Positions 53,646 through 64,000 of a stretch of 64,000 nt of DNA are shown in pieces. The DNA is from Rhodohalobacter mucosus. Its GTDB lineage: Bacteria > Bacteroidota > Rhodothermia > Balneolales > Balneolaceae. Position 1 is the stretch's first letter. The number at the start of each line of letters is the position of its first letter. A program made the translations under genes and the position numbers. Where the stretch lies: the NCBI RefSeq assembly GCF_003150675.1, contig NZ_QGGB01000003.1, positions 372,001-436,000 on the forward strand, read 5' to 3'. The notes beneath the pieces are model-generated. The model ran no database searches, was not told where the DNA came from, and saw only the letters and a list, made by a program, of their open reading frames with translations.

Positions 53646-55727
53646 TTAACGGGAGTCGTCATCGCGAAGGATTTGGGTGGCTTCCTCGAACCGGTCTGCT
53701 TTGTGGAGGGCTTCGATGAGGTGTTCATTAAAGACATCATTGGTTTTATCCGTCTTATACTCCATCAGCCACCGATCGCAAAGTATGTCCAGCTGATTGG
53801 CTTTCTGGCTAACATCAATCAGTTGTGAGTATGCTTTAGCAAATTGAGGATTCAATGTGCGTGTTTGTTCAAAGGATAGAATTGCATTTTTCGTTTCACC
53901 CAGCTCATGGTAAATCTCTCCCATCTGGAAATATAAATTGTAATCATTTGCACCATATTCAACAGCTTTCTTAAAGGAACCCAGTGCTATCATAGGTTTT
54001 GAATCATTAAAAGCCATTAAACCTTTCTGATAGTGCAGTATTGCGCTTTCAGGATGTGTCAATAGAGCATATTCAATGATCTGAATATTCTCAATAAAAT
54101 TAAAATGCCCTGACATGGATGTAAAGACGTCATTCAAGCTATTTTCGAGAATCTCTAGTACGGGATCTTTCTGAAATATCTCTGGCAGAACCGGCCCGAT
54201 ATTATTGACACGCTGAGAAACTTTATCGGTGTTTTCTTCAAAAAGATCGCCATACAGTGTGATCATATCTCTAAGAATGACCCTGTATGTTTCCAACAAT
54301 TCCTGTCTTGACAGATCCTTATCTGAAATTTTGTTCATGTAGAAAGTTGCATAACTATCATACCTGGATTGGAATAGTTCATTTAAATATGGACGAGCTT
54401 GTGAATGAACACCCTGGCTGACAAGCAAGTCAGCAATCTGCACTTTAAGCTCCTCTTTTGGGCCTAATGAATCGGCTTTTATCAATAGGTCAACAGCGTC
54501 AGAGGATTGATCCAATATTCTATGCAGTTGTGCTGTATCGATTAGCAGATCCTGGCTTTCACCAAATTCTGCAATAACAAATCTATACTTTTGTAATGCA
54601 GCATCAAAATCTTCTTCAAAAACCCACGATCTTGCAATCATTACATGATATTTTTCACTTTGGTCGTGAACCGCCAATGAGTCGTATATGGCTCTTGCCT
54701 CTTCAAATTCCTCGATCAGAATGTGTGTCTCCGCCAACTCTTCAGCTACCAACCGGTCATCCGGAAAAGCTCTTCTTTGCATTTTGAGCACATTCCTTTT
54801 TCCACCGTAATCATATCTTTGTTCATTCATTCTGATCAAAAGATCATATAGTTTTTTCTCACCTGGATTTTCCGAAATCAGTGTTTCGAACAATAGGTTA
54901 GCTTTTTGCGCCTGATTATTAGACATGAGCAATTGGCCATAAATAATCGCATAGTCCAAATTCTCAGGATAGTCTCTATATAGCTCCGAATAAACGTCAA
55001 GCAGTTTTTCTGAATCATTTAATTCGTTGTAGATTTGCCCCCTTAATACACTTAGCTGCTCTGCACCCGGGAACCTTTCATTCGCTTGCATGAGCACCTC
55101 AAGTGATTCCTCAAGTCTTCCATTCTCAAACAGGATGTACGCAAGGTTGTTGTGGATTGAGATATTGTCCGGACTATATTCTCTTGCTTTATAGTACAGA
55201 TTTAAAGCCTCTTGAGAGCGCCCATCCTGATACGCTTCATTTGCCATTCCCTGATACACATTTCCTATTGTTGTCCTGACCTGATTTTGCGTAATTCCAT
55301 GCTCTGTCTCTAAATCCTGATTATTTTCAAGCATGTCCAGAATAGTTAAATACTCATTTATCGCCCTATCATCCCCTGACCGATAAAACCCTTCCGCAAT
55401 AACCAATTTAAGCCGAATATTCCCGGGAAAATTTACTAATCCTTTCTCTGCAGCATTAATTGCAGCTGTGTGATCTTCGATGGCGAGGTATGCAGATGCC
55501 AAATAGACATGGGGTTCTATCCGCATGGGATATTTTGAAACGGCATTCTCAAGTTGTTGAACTGCCTGGTAATACTGTCCTTCTTCAAATGAAAGGATTC
55601 CTGCCGACACCTCATAGGGTAGAATATTTTGAGCGGCTGCACCTGAATAATTAGAAAGCATCAAAAAGGTCGCTAAGCAGAAGATATATTTAAGAGACCT
55701 ATATAATGAGCACGTATTTGAATGCAT
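53646..55727 (-). CDS. Periplasmic TPR-repeat protein
   Basis: 693 residues. Signal peptide (hydrophobic 13-30, cleavage near AAAQ), then tetratricopeptide-like repeats over nearly the full length. Clear units are at about 35-100 (GILSFEEGQYYQAVQQLENAV), 155-260 (EALNLYYKAREYSPDNISIHN) and 575-660 (PMIALGSFKKAVEYGANDYNL). No catalytic site. It would serve as a scaffold in the periplasm or at the outer membrane. It is downstream of the FN3 gene (53 bp), which follows the giant protein (9 bp), so the three form one unit. Not a known named TPR protein that I recognise. Confidence 0.82.
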   Translation of the reverse strand: MHSNTCSLYRSLKYIFCLATFLMLSNYSGAAAQNILPYEVSAGILSFEEGQYYQAVQQLENAVSKYPMRIEPHVYLASAYLAIEDHTAAINAAEKGLVNFPGNIRLKLVIAEGFYRSGDDRAINEYLTILDMLENNQDLETEHGITQNQVRTTIGNVYQGMANEAYQDGRSQEALNLYYKAREYSPDNISIHNNLAYILFENGRLEESLEVLMQANERFPGAEQLSVLRGQIYNELNDSEKLLDVYSELYRDYPENLDYAIIYGQLLMSNNQAQKANLLFETLISENPGEKKLYDLLIRMNEQRYDYGGKRNVLKMQRRAFPDDRLVAEELAETHILIEEFEEARAIYDSLAVHDQSEKYHVMIARSWVFEEDFDAALQKYRFVIAEFGESQDLLIDTAQLHRILDQSSDAVDLLIKADSLGPKEELKVQIADLLVSQGVHSQARPYLNELFQSRYDSYATFYMNKISDKDLSRQELLETYRVILRDMITLYGDLFEENTDKVSQRVNNIGPVLPEIFQKDPVLEILENSLNDVFTSMSGHFNFIENIQIIEYALLTHPESAILHYQKGLMAFNDSKPMIALGSFKKAVEYGANDYNLYFQMGEIYHELGETKNAILSFEQTRTLNPQFAKAYSQLIDVSQKANQLDILCDRWLMEYKTDKTNDVFNEHLIEALHKADRFEEATQILRDDDSR

Positions 55728-55780
55728 AATTAATTTAGAAAATTTAAAATCGATCAGAAATGCAACATATAATGACCAAT

Positions 55781-57835
55781 TTAAAATGCCCTTGAAGCGA
55801 TTTCAATAGCTTGTGTGGCTTTAGCAGTTCTAGCCTCCCTGCCACTTGAATCAACGGGAAATACTTTATACCAAAAACCTGCATTTCCTTCTTCATCTAT
55901 AAATTCTCTTGAATCAGCTGCTACTTCGCCTACATATTCAAAAATGCCTGTGGCTACTTCCGCCTTGTAAATTTTATAGCCTGCAACCTGGCCACTATCG
56001 CTATCTTCCCAGACTACTTTTACACTATTGTTCATGTAGGCTACCTGAACATTGCGAACGGGAGCCGGAGGATGTTTTAACTGTGTAGTAATGGAATCTG
56101 ATCTGAATTCACTTTGATTTCCCAACGAATCCACGGCTGAAATACGATATTCATATGATTCTCCAATTCTTACCATCTCATCTCTGAAATAACGCGTACC
56201 GGTTGAAAATGCAGATAACAGGGTATCTCTCCCCGATTCTATATGGTTCCTGTAAAGAACATACTCTGTTACGTCCGTGTCTTCAGAAGCATTCCATGTA
56301 ATTCCCACTCTTTGTCCATCCTCCATTGCCAGTCTAAACAATGTGGGCGGTTCGGGTGGAGTAATATCCGGTATGGTTATTTCAGTGTACACCGTATCAC
56401 TGTAACTCCCATTATTACTGGCAACGGATATCCCATATTCGTACGTAGCACCTTCTGTAAAAAACTGACCACCTATACCCCTGTCAACAAACGTCGTATC
56501 GGTTAGAGGTCCGCTATTTACCTGTGTAAAACTGATCCCCGATTGCGGCTGAATCTGTCTTCGAAGCAACAAATAATTTCGCAAGCCGGCAGGCACTTCT
56601 GTAGTGTTCCAATTTAATGAAACAGCGCCATCCTGCATGATCCGGGACTCAAAAACTGATACAGGATCAGGTATCCTGTAATCTATAATCAGAACATGTG
56701 CAGGGTTACTTCTTTCGCTTTCATTACCAAGCGAATCAACTGCTGTAATACTGTATCTGTATTGCGTACCAGGCTCAACGGTGGAATCAACAAAAACGGT
56801 CTGCAGAGGCTCCATCAATGTCTCATTAATCTGCGCATAAACCTCTTCATCATTTCTGGCCCGGTAGATATTGTACCCTTCGAGGCGTAAGCTGGGGCTT
56901 ACCGGCCAGGTAACGAATGCCAGATGATCATCTGTAGATTCTGCTCGGACGTTGGCAATTCTATCCGGTGCAATATTATTTGTTATGGCAACTGTAATTC
57001 TTTCACTTGGTTCTGAAAGCTGTCCCGTAAAATCAATGGCGTGAATTGAAAATGTATATTCTATATCTGTCTCAGGAACATCAAAACTGTATAGATAATC
57101 TGTTTGCTGATCGGTTCGGGCGATAAATGATGTATGAGCTTTTACGGGGCCATTTTCTTCCGTTTCATAAAAAATCTGAAAACGGATCACATTTCTTGAA
57201 TCCTGATTGGTCGCGGGTACATAACTCCACCTTGCTGTCACCCTGCTTCCTTCATGTTCGATTTCCGGATTTTCCGGAGCAGGAGGATAGAGAGGGTTTA
57301 ACGCAGCTCTCCCCTCAATGACCTGACCAATTGGCCTTTCCAGATCATCCACAATCTCAAACCGATACGAAGCAGTCTGCCCTAATGGAGCTTCTTCATC
57401 GATATATAATCTTCCCACTGCCTGAGCTACTTCCGGCATTGTAAAACTTGCAAGCAGCCCTGTCTGTGAATTACTTCTTAATCTCAAAAATGCAGATTGC
57501 GGACTATCGGTATTCAGAAGATCAGAAAGCAATGAATATGTTTCCCCCAGCTGTCGCTCAAACTCATAACCGTTTATTACCGGATAGATAGGTTCGTCAG
57601 TAAGCAATACCCATTCAGCGTCTTCAATTTTCCTGTATACATTGAACCCATGTGACAGGGGTATCTCTTCCCCATGATAGATGAATGCCCGGCCATCTGC
57701 CCTGACAACAGCATGGATATCACCATCCGGAGTAAATTGAGCCTGTACCGCATCAACAAATGCCAGCAATATTATCGATGAAAACAGTGTAAATATTCTT
57801 AACAGATTTAACTCCGGCATATTCGATCTCATCAT
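55781..57835 (-). CDS. Exported fibronectin type III repeat protein
   Basis: 684 residues. Signal peptide (around 9-31, DAVQAQ). An N-terminal domain of about 160 residues that I do not recognise (HGEEIPLSHGFNVYRKIE) is followed by about five FN3 domains (around 195-290, 295-390, 392-490, 495-590, 592-680). These have repeated YRYSITAVDSLGNESE and YEYRISAVDSLGNQSE strands. No sorting domain at the C-terminus, unlike the two large proteins downstream, so its route out differs. Probably interacts with the giant protein encoded 9 bp upstream and the TPR protein downstream. Confidence 0.8.
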   Translation of the reverse strand: MMRSNMPELNLLRIFTLFSSIILLAFVDAVQAQFTPDGDIHAVVRADGRAFIYHGEEIPLSHGFNVYRKIEDAEWVLLTDEPIYPVINGYEFERQLGETYSLLSDLLNTDSPQSAFLRLRSNSQTGLLASFTMPEVAQAVGRLYIDEEAPLGQTASYRFEIVDDLERPIGQVIEGRAALNPLYPPAPENPEIEHEGSRVTARWSYVPATNQDSRNVIRFQIFYETEENGPVKAHTSFIARTDQQTDYLYSFDVPETDIEYTFSIHAIDFTGQLSEPSERITVAITNNIAPDRIANVRAESTDDHLAFVTWPVSPSLRLEGYNIYRARNDEEVYAQINETLMEPLQTVFVDSTVEPGTQYRYSITAVDSLGNESERSNPAHVLIIDYRIPDPVSVFESRIMQDGAVSLNWNTTEVPAGLRNYLLLRRQIQPQSGISFTQVNSGPLTDTTFVDRGIGGQFFTEGATYEYGISVASNNGSYSDTVYTEITIPDITPPEPPTLFRLAMEDGQRVGITWNASEDTDVTEYVLYRNHIESGRDTLLSAFSTGTRYFRDEMVRIGESYEYRISAVDSLGNQSEFRSDSITTQLKHPPAPVRNVQVAYMNNSVKVVWEDSDSGQVAGYKIYKAEVATGIFEYVGEVAADSREFIDEEGNAGFWYKVFPVDSSGREARTAKATQAIEIASRAF

Positions 57836-57844
57836 GATATAAAG

Positions 57845-60800
57845 TTAAAATTTTGGGAATGAATATTGCGGATTATTGTATTTAAACACGTAATAAATAT
57901 CGCTAAAAGAGACTTGTTTTGAGATGGTTCGTTGCAATCCAGCCCCGTTGGTGAGCCTCACTTTCACCGTAATATTGGTTGGTGTCTCTATTTCACCGTT
58001 TGAAAATGACACATCTCGGGACAGTGAAAAGGATCCGTGTTTGATTCCTGTATGTGTATGCATATCAGTCCATGACTGGAGCGTCATCCAGTAATACGGG
58101 TACTGAATGGAATATTCAACTTTTTCAATTCCGGATTGCGGATCATCAATTCCGCTTACGTTGATGTTCAATTCATCATCTGTACCATTATACCTAACGC
58201 TAAGGGTCGGCGCTAAGGGGGGCGTTTCATCAAGATTAATTGGACCGGTTGATCGAACTCCGGACTTCATTCCCTGGCCGTTTACACTTCTATAGCTGAT
58301 ATAAAATGTAGGACCGACAGGCAATTTGTTGAAAGGTATTTCAAAATGGCGATCCGGAGTATTCTTATATCCCAGTATTGGGCTGTATAGTGCATTACTC
58401 TTGAACAAATTCCATTCAAAGTCCACGCTGTCATTTAGCGGCCAGCTACGGATGTCTGTCGCACCCGGAGACGTCCCGACCGCGTATTGAATGCCCAGCA
58501 GGTCTGTTTCCGGATCGTATGGCAATTTTGTTAGATACATACCAATTCTGTCATACCCGATCATAGCCTGCATTCTTCCCACATTGGGGCCCGTCGTATC
58601 CCTGGCTTTCAGAGGACCAATCGAGTAGATCTCGCTTGACATGCCTGCATTGTTCAAGGCTCTCACATGGATGAAGACTTCCGTGTCATAATCAGGCAAC
58701 ATCGGTCCGAAGTACTCAGCCTGCAAGTCCATTGTTTCTCTTGCTGCATATGGTGTGAACTCTTCTATCGAAGCGGCCACTGAATCCGTTATGATATACT
58801 CATAGCGCATCAAACCCGATTCCGAATCAGTTGATTCTGACCAGTACGCATTAACTTTGGGTGTTGCAGAATCAGTCCAGGATTCTTTTTCATCTGAGCT
58901 TATATTTAAAGGTGGTACAGTTTCAAGTACCGGATCAACGGGTGTCGTATAACCATACAGGTACATTGGCATTATGAATGGAGCGGCCACAAACGTAATT
59001 CCGGGATCAGTGGGTGGCGTGCTATCGTAAATAACTGCAGCCGGTGACTCAAACGGATCACTCACTGCTCCGGCACCATTTATTACACGCACGCTAACAT
59101 AGTAAGGGGCACCCTCCACCATATTCAGGAAGCGCGTATTGCCAACCATTTCAGATGAAGGCATGTACGCATAAAAGTTTCTTTCACCCTGCAATTCCGT
59201 CCATTCCACAATATCAGTGGCTCCCTTTGTTGAACCAACTGCATATTCATAAGTGGAAATCCCGGTTTCAGAATCGTGAGCCAATACTTGCATCCTGATA
59301 CTGCTTGGGTCACTCGTCCAGTATCTGTCAACATCCTGAAGTTCAAAACCAAAGGGGCTACCGTCAGAAATGGGCACCAGCATTGATGATGTCGTTTTTT
59401 CATAGAAAGAGCTCAGGTACAGCGTTGGCTTATCTGGCCTCAGTTGCGTTACCGGCAGTACGTCAGTACCCTTGCCGGTCGTATTTCCACCCGGTCCCAC
59501 ATCCACATCAAATATTGCACGGCGAATGGCGGTATTCCCGGCATATCCCCTTACACGGACACCAAAATTGATTGTACGCGTGTTGTAAAATTCTATTTCA
59601 GCCTGACTTGGGTTTGCTGATCTTGGGTGTGCCCGTTTGTATGGATAAATTGTGATTGAATTGTTTTCTCCAACCGAGAGATAATCATTAATACCCACCG
59701 AAATGTCTGTGTCATCCTCAAATTGTTTTACATCAATGCTATTCTCTACAATACCCACAGGATGAGTGGCATTCCAATCAATGGCAGTAGTATTGTAGAA
59801 TCGTTCATAAGAGTGTACCGGCCTGCTCGGGTCCACTGTGACACCGGTTATCTGTGGTGGAACGAGTTCATCCGATAATTCAGCCAGTCGAAGCTGATAG
59901 GCATCTATATCGCTTGGTTCAGATGTACCATCAGGATTCACTGATTGATTCCAGCTAACATAGTTATCGAGAATGTTGTACAAAATCGCTGTAAGAGATG
60001 CTTTGTTTGTGTAAAACTGATCCAGAATTTGAGTGAAGTTTTTATGTGCTTCGGTTAGCGATTGTTTAAGCTGATTATGAGCGGGAACAACTTCATTCAC
60101 TACTGTCCTTGAAGCGGTAGAGGCGTACTCTTCCAGTCCCCATTCGTGCATATCATACCAAAAACTGTTGTTTAATCTTGCCGCTTCATCCGTGATACAT
60201 GTTAAGGAGTTAGTGTTTTCACAATTTGGATTTAATAGTCTGGTATAACTCTCCCTTACATCCTGAGGACCTTGACTTGGAGGCGGAATTCGTAGAAGCA
60301 TGTTCCCATCTTTATATCTTAAGAGTGCATGATACCGCTGAACCACACTATAAACCTGATTTGAATAGCTGCTATAATCACTATTTCGATTGTACAACGC
60401 AGAATTAAAATTGCTGTTGAGTGTCTGAATTCCTGATTGTATTAAACTACTATTATTTATTACCGTAGTTCTTAGATTTCTTGCCCAGTTCCATTCCAGC
60501 CATCTCATATTGGCTTCATTGGCATAATATTTTTCCATTAAGTTGAGGACATGAGCATACTGTTCGGCAAGTACATTTACTCCCGGTATGACAGTGGCTT
60601 TTTCACCATCTGATTGTGCCGGTTCGAAATCAGTTGCCAAAAGACCATGCATTTCGGCAAGATTTTGTTCAACAGCAGCTATGCTTTCTCTGAACTGTTG
60701 ATCCAGTTTATCAATTTCTTCTTTAAGATCTTCAGTAACCTGAGATTGATTGGCAGCAAGGGTTCCATCTACCTGAAAGGATGGAGCTGCCTGAACATTG

Positions 60801-63800
60801 GTGGAGGGAACAGGCCGGTACACATTTGAAACCGGTGATTCGCTCATCGCATTCATCAAATCATCGAACTGATTTTCGGCTTCATTCAGAAACTCAATAG
60901 ATGTTTCGAGCCCTGTTGCCAATCTGGGATTTACTTGATCTGATAAGTTTGATGCAACCGTAATGGCTTGTTCCAGATTAACCTTTGCGATATCAGGCGA
61001 TAGTAGTTCGTGGCTATTCAAATTCTGATGGCTTCTGGGAGCTAAAAGAACATTGTTTATGAGATTGTCAAACTGGGTTGGAATTGTGTTAAACTGAGTC
61101 CTTTCAACATTATCCTGAATTCTTCCATAAATAATGTTTCGCTCCTGAAGTGTTGAAGCATAGATGTTGGCTCCCGCCTTTCGTACATCTTCGTCACTAT
61201 AGTCAAAACCTTGAAAAGGTGGAGGCTGATTCAGCGCATCCTTGGCTGCCTGTATCTGATTTCTCATCTCTTCAATTTTTGCCCTGAACTGGTCTCGCTG
61301 AGCCTTGGCCTTTGAAATGAGATCATTATGGCTGCCGGGCCCGATTCCACCACTAATGCCATCGTCTCGTATGGAAGCCCAGGCAGACAGACACGCTTTG
61401 TCTATCCAAAGATCGACACATCCCTTGATCGCAGCATATAATTCAAAACCTATCGGCTGATACACAACAAAAGCAGCTTTTGCCTCAACTTCAATACAGA
61501 TAAAAGCGCATGCACTTGCTTCAAATACTACATATGCTCCAAAAGGCATGCTGAAATTGGGATCTGTGATCAGCCAGACAGAACCGGTAACCTGACTTTT
61601 AACCGAAATGACGGGAATACCAACTTCAAAACCGACGCTGACTTCAACCAGGAATCCCATATTGGCTGCCAAAAATTCACCGTCCCCCTCAAGGATTCCA
61701 CCCATTACAGAAAAATCGATGTCCCCTATAATACCCCAAAGGTTTTCAGGCGTTTCTTCTTTCAGGAAAAATTCAATCGTTCCGCTTCCGCTAACCGCAC
61801 CCGGTATATTCATATTCACAGCAACACCACCCATCATAAAGAACGGATCTCTCTGCATTCCAAAGTAAAAGGATGCATCAACCCTTGCCCTGGCAATGCC
61901 CTCTCCATCCATCTGTAATACCGTACCGCGGGCATCCATATAAAAGTTTTTGTTAGTGATACGCAAGAAAGTTGACCCTTCAATCATATAATTACTCGCG
62001 CCACCCGCAATTCCCATGCTTGCGTAGAGCATCACTGCAAACTGTATGTCGTCCCTCTCAGGAAGTGCATCCGGGCTCACCAGATTGTATCCGAAACCCG
62101 CCAGAGCTGTTTCAACCATTTGCAAATCTTCAGTATCCGGCCGGTAAAAGAACCCGCCTCCTGCACCCGTCAGATCAATCACTCCCGGAACAATTGGAAT
62201 TCCTACGCTGGATGAGACAGCTACAAAAAGGCCGTAACTTGACTCTCCTCCAATGCTTGCAAACTTACCTGCAACCATAGCACTGGCCGTTGTTCCGCCA
62301 AGATTAAATGTGGCAGTTGCAGCTGCACGCAGAAGAAAATTCTGGTTTTCATCCTTCATGTAATTAAGACTGGCAGTCATGGTGAAAAACTCATCGATAT
62401 TCACGATAAAACCTTCAATTGACAGTAATTTTTCGCCATCCGTCGTCTCGTACATAAACACGCTCTGAACCCCGGCCTTGAATCCGGAATCACTGTTTGC
62501 ATCGGCACCGATTGATAACTCCAGGGCGGCATTATCACTGCTTCCTTCAACTCCCACCGGGCAAGGGCCGAAACAGAGAAGTTCTACAACGGAGATTTGC
62601 TTACCCGGAACCTCATCTGAGTTTGTATCAATCTCGTCAGGGCCTTTCTTGGATGTATCCTTCAGCGTAATTTGCTCTCCCTGTGGGTTGGATATATAGT
62701 GAAACTGGCCAAGAGACAGGCTTGCAATTCCCAAAATATCAATAGAACCGGTTCCGGACAGATTACCCACGTCGGATACTCCCTCCTGATTAACCGTAAA
62801 ACCCTGGTAGCCGAGGCTTCCGCTCAGGCCTGACAGGTTCAGGCTGGCCGTACCATTAAAAGTTACTTCAAACCCGCTTTCGGATGCAGTAACCTGATCA
62901 AAATTGACGGCGACGGTAAGTACATTCACGTCAAAAGAAAAACCGACATTGCCCGTTACATTAAACTCAACAGGCTGTTGCTGGCCGGGATAAATACCAA
63001 TTCCGGGATTGCCTGGAAAGCTCGAATCCTCTCCAAAATAGAGGATGGGATCTGTTTTACCATTCTGTACAACGACCGCATTGGCATATATTCCCGATTG
63101 ACTCCAGTCATACGGATCAATATCAGCTCCAATTTTTTTCAGCTGAAAATATCCAAACTCACCCAGCGCAAATTGCTGATTAAGATCAAATTGAGGTTCA
63201 CCGATATCTACCACAACCTGATCAGCGGAATCCCTGTAGATACTGATTGTCGACATAGCGGAACTGCTTACAGGTGCAGGTAATGTGACGGATAAATCGG
63301 CGTCGAGCTGCAATCCGTTGTTATTTACAAGTGAGAGGGATTCCAATGAGATATAATTTTCAATCAGATCGATGCTGCCTGTATTAAAACTGCCGAATTG
63401 AAACCCGCCATCTGTATCAAGAAGTAAATTTTCGTAGTCGATATCAGTTTGCAGAAATGTTACCGTTCCGGTTGAAGAAGAGATTCCCAGTGTACGGCCA
63501 CTTAATACAATTGTCGGTTGATTGATGACTCCGGAGAATGCACCGTCAAAAAGTGAAAATGTCTGATCCTGAAGAGATCCGGCTACACCCCCCAAATCAA
63601 AATGGAGAGAAGGATTGGAGTTCAGATCGTTAATGCCGATTTCAAGATCGGTGATACTGATATCCAGCGGTTCTCCCAGAATACGTTCAAATGATACAAT
63701 TCCATTGATCGAGAAGTAAAACTGAGTGGCATCCGAGTAAATACCGAAACCGTTATGCTGATCGGGCGTTAATGATGCCTGTCCAAAGTTCAATTCATCT

Positions 63801-64000
63801 GCCAGGCTACCCGGATCTATGTTAAAAGTCCATTCACCTGCTGTGTAGGACGACGTAAAGAAAAGAGGCATGTCGCCCGCCGATTCATCAATTACCAGGC
63901 TGCTTGACAGTGTTCCTGATATTCCCATACTGGTGCTTCCAATTTCCAGCTGCAGACCTAGCAGGGAAGCTTCAAAGATATCCGTTTCCATACTCTGATC
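57845..64000 (-). CDS. Giant repetitive protein, N-terminus beyond window
   Basis: At least 2051 residues; the frame is open to the right edge, so the start and any signal peptide are missing. Roughly residues 1-890 are beta-rich, with many near-repeats of alternating strands that suggest long beta sheets (family not recognised; it recalls DUF6603-type proteins). Cys pairs occur at LLCFGPCPV and CAFICIE, CVDLWIDKAC. About 930-1340 is helical, coiled-coil-like. The rest consists of four Ig/FN3-like modules (YEYAVGSTKGATDI, SVRVINGAGAVSDP). It ends without a sorting domain. First in the unit giant-FN3-TPR(-ECF). Function unknown. Confidence 0.75.
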   Translation of the reverse strand, partial: DQSMETDIFEASLLGLQLEIGSTSMGISGTLSSSLVIDESAGDMPLFFTSSYTAGEWTFNIDPGSLADELNFGQASLTPDQHNGFGIYSDATQFYFSINGIVSFERILGEPLDISITDLEIGINDLNSNPSLHFDLGGVAGSLQDQTFSLFDGAFSGVINQPTIVLSGRTLGISSSTGTVTFLQTDIDYENLLLDTDGGFQFGSFNTGSIDLIENYISLESLSLVNNNGLQLDADLSVTLPAPVSSSAMSTISIYRDSADQVVVDIGEPQFDLNQQFALGEFGYFQLKKIGADIDPYDWSQSGIYANAVVVQNGKTDPILYFGEDSSFPGNPGIGIYPGQQQPVEFNVTGNVGFSFDVNVLTVAVNFDQVTASESGFEVTFNGTASLNLSGLSGSLGYQGFTVNQEGVSDVGNLSGTGSIDILGIASLSLGQFHYISNPQGEQITLKDTSKKGPDEIDTNSDEVPGKQISVVELLCFGPCPVGVEGSSDNAALELSIGADANSDSGFKAGVQSVFMYETTDGEKLLSIEGFIVNIDEFFTMTASLNYMKDENQNFLLRAAATATFNLGGTTASAMVAGKFASIGGESSYGLFVAVSSSVGIPIVPGVIDLTGAGGGFFYRPDTEDLQMVETALAGFGYNLVSPDALPERDDIQFAVMLYASMGIAGGASNYMIEGSTFLRITNKNFYMDARGTVLQMDGEGIARARVDASFYFGMQRDPFFMMGGVAVNMNIPGAVSGSGTIEFFLKEETPENLWGIIGDIDFSVMGGILEGDGEFLAANMGFLVEVSVGFEVGIPVISVKSQVTGSVWLITDPNFSMPFGAYVVFEASACAFICIEVEAKAAFVVYQPIGFELYAAIKGCVDLWIDKACLSAWASIRDDGISGGIGPGSHNDLISKAKAQRDQFRAKIEEMRNQIQAAKDALNQPPPFQGFDYSDEDVRKAGANIYASTLQERNIIYGRIQDNVERTQFNTIPTQFDNLINNVLLAPRSHQNLNSHELLSPDIAKVNLEQAITVASNLSDQVNPRLATGLETSIEFLNEAENQFDDLMNAMSESPVSNVYRPVPSTNVQAAPSFQVDGTLAANQSQVTEDLKEEIDKLDQQFRESIAAVEQNLAEMHGLLATDFEPAQSDGEKATVIPGVNVLAEQYAHVLNLMEKYYANEANMRWLEWNWARNLRTTVINNSSLIQSGIQTLNSNFNSALYNRNSDYSSYSNQVYSVVQRYHALLRYKDGNMLLRIPPPSQGPQDVRESYTRLLNPNCENTNSLTCITDEAARLNNSFWYDMHEWGLEEYASTASRTVVNEVVPAHNQLKQSLTEAHKNFTQILDQFYTNKASLTAILYNILDNYVSWNQSVNPDGTSEPSDIDAYQLRLAELSDELVPPQITGVTVDPSRPVHSYERFYNTTAIDWNATHPVGIVENSIDVKQFEDDTDISVGINDYLSVGENNSITIYPYKRAHPRSANPSQAEIEFYNTRTINFGVRVRGYAGNTAIRRAIFDVDVGPGGNTTGKGTDVLPVTQLRPDKPTLYLSSFYEKTTSSMLVPISDGSPFGFELQDVDRYWTSDPSSIRMQVLAHDSETGISTYEYAVGSTKGATDIVEWTELQGERNFYAYMPSSEMVGNTRFLNMVEGAPYYVSVRVINGAGAVSDPFESPAAVIYDSTPPTDPGITFVAAPFIMPMYLYGYTTPVDPVLETVPPLNISSDEKESWTDSATPKVNAYWSESTDSESGLMRYEYIITDSVAASIEEFTPYAARETMDLQAEYFGPMLPDYDTEVFIHVRALNNAGMSSEIYSIGPLKARDTTGPNVGRMQAMIGYDRIGMYLTKLPYDPETDLLGIQYAVGTSPGATDIRSWPLNDSVDFEWNLFKSNALYSPILGYKNTPDRHFEIPFNKLPVGPTFYISYRSVNGQGMKSGVRSTGPINLDETPPLAPTLSVRYNGTDDELNINVSGIDDPQSGIEKVEYSIQYPYYWMTLQSWTDMHTHTGIKHGSFSLSRDVSFSNGEIETPTNITVKVRLTNGAGLQRTISKQVSFSDIYYVFKYNNPQYSFPKF

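Overview
The window looks like chromosome from a free-living, Gram-negative, Bacteroidota-like bacterium, most likely of the Balneolota/Rhodothermota group. The reasons are two large surface proteins with C-terminal type A sorting domains of the type IX secretion system, many outer-membrane or periplasmic lipoproteins, weak or absent Shine-Dalgarno sequences, and a complete type IV pilus cluster whose pilins start MGQQQLLL. No rRNA, tRNA or CRISPR array was seen. The phylum is an inference; the families are read from the sequence.

Layout. 1-8.1 kb: a partial agmatine deiminase (minus), then plus-strand thymidine kinase and NupC-type nucleoside transporter (pyrimidine salvage), followed by a lipoprotein foldase-like protein, SurA, a MoxR ATPase and a membrane VWA protein. 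8.2-10.5 kb (minus): apt and two envelope proteins of unknown function. 10.6-13.9 kb: tadA, a structured intergenic stretch, a fusion of a degenerate alpha/beta hydrolase to a DedA membrane domain, and an intact alpha/beta hydrolase.

13.9-27.1 kb (minus): the type IV pilus locus. In transcription order it has pilin 1, an O-antigen-ligase/oligosaccharyltransferase-like membrane protein, pilin 2, pilC, pilB and a cyclic-nucleotide-binding protein. A gap of about 820 bp with a decayed repeat follows, then pilT, a PilM-PilN fusion, a PilO-PilP fusion and a PilQ-SPOR secretin. 27.4-35.8 kb: inositol monophosphatase, dnaG, sucD, then an IS200-like (RAYT-type) transposase surrounded by three copies of a hairpin-rich repeat of about 260 bp, then glgC and glgA. 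36-38.2 kb: a two-gene ABC exporter.

38.2-64 kb is an unbroken minus-strand run. In transcription order it has a giant protein cut by the window edge, a fibronectin type III protein, a TPR protein and an ECF sigma factor. These are followed by a 1943-residue beta-helix protein with a dockerin module, a 1550-residue protein with three cohesin-like modules, a small lipoprotein, a HisN-like phosphatase and an M1-peptidase-like HEAT protein that has lost its zinc motif. The best candidates for undescribed biology are the cohesin/dockerin surface gene set, the ECF-TPR-FN3-giant protein cluster beside it, the compacted pilus machine with unusual pilins, and the RAYT repeat family.
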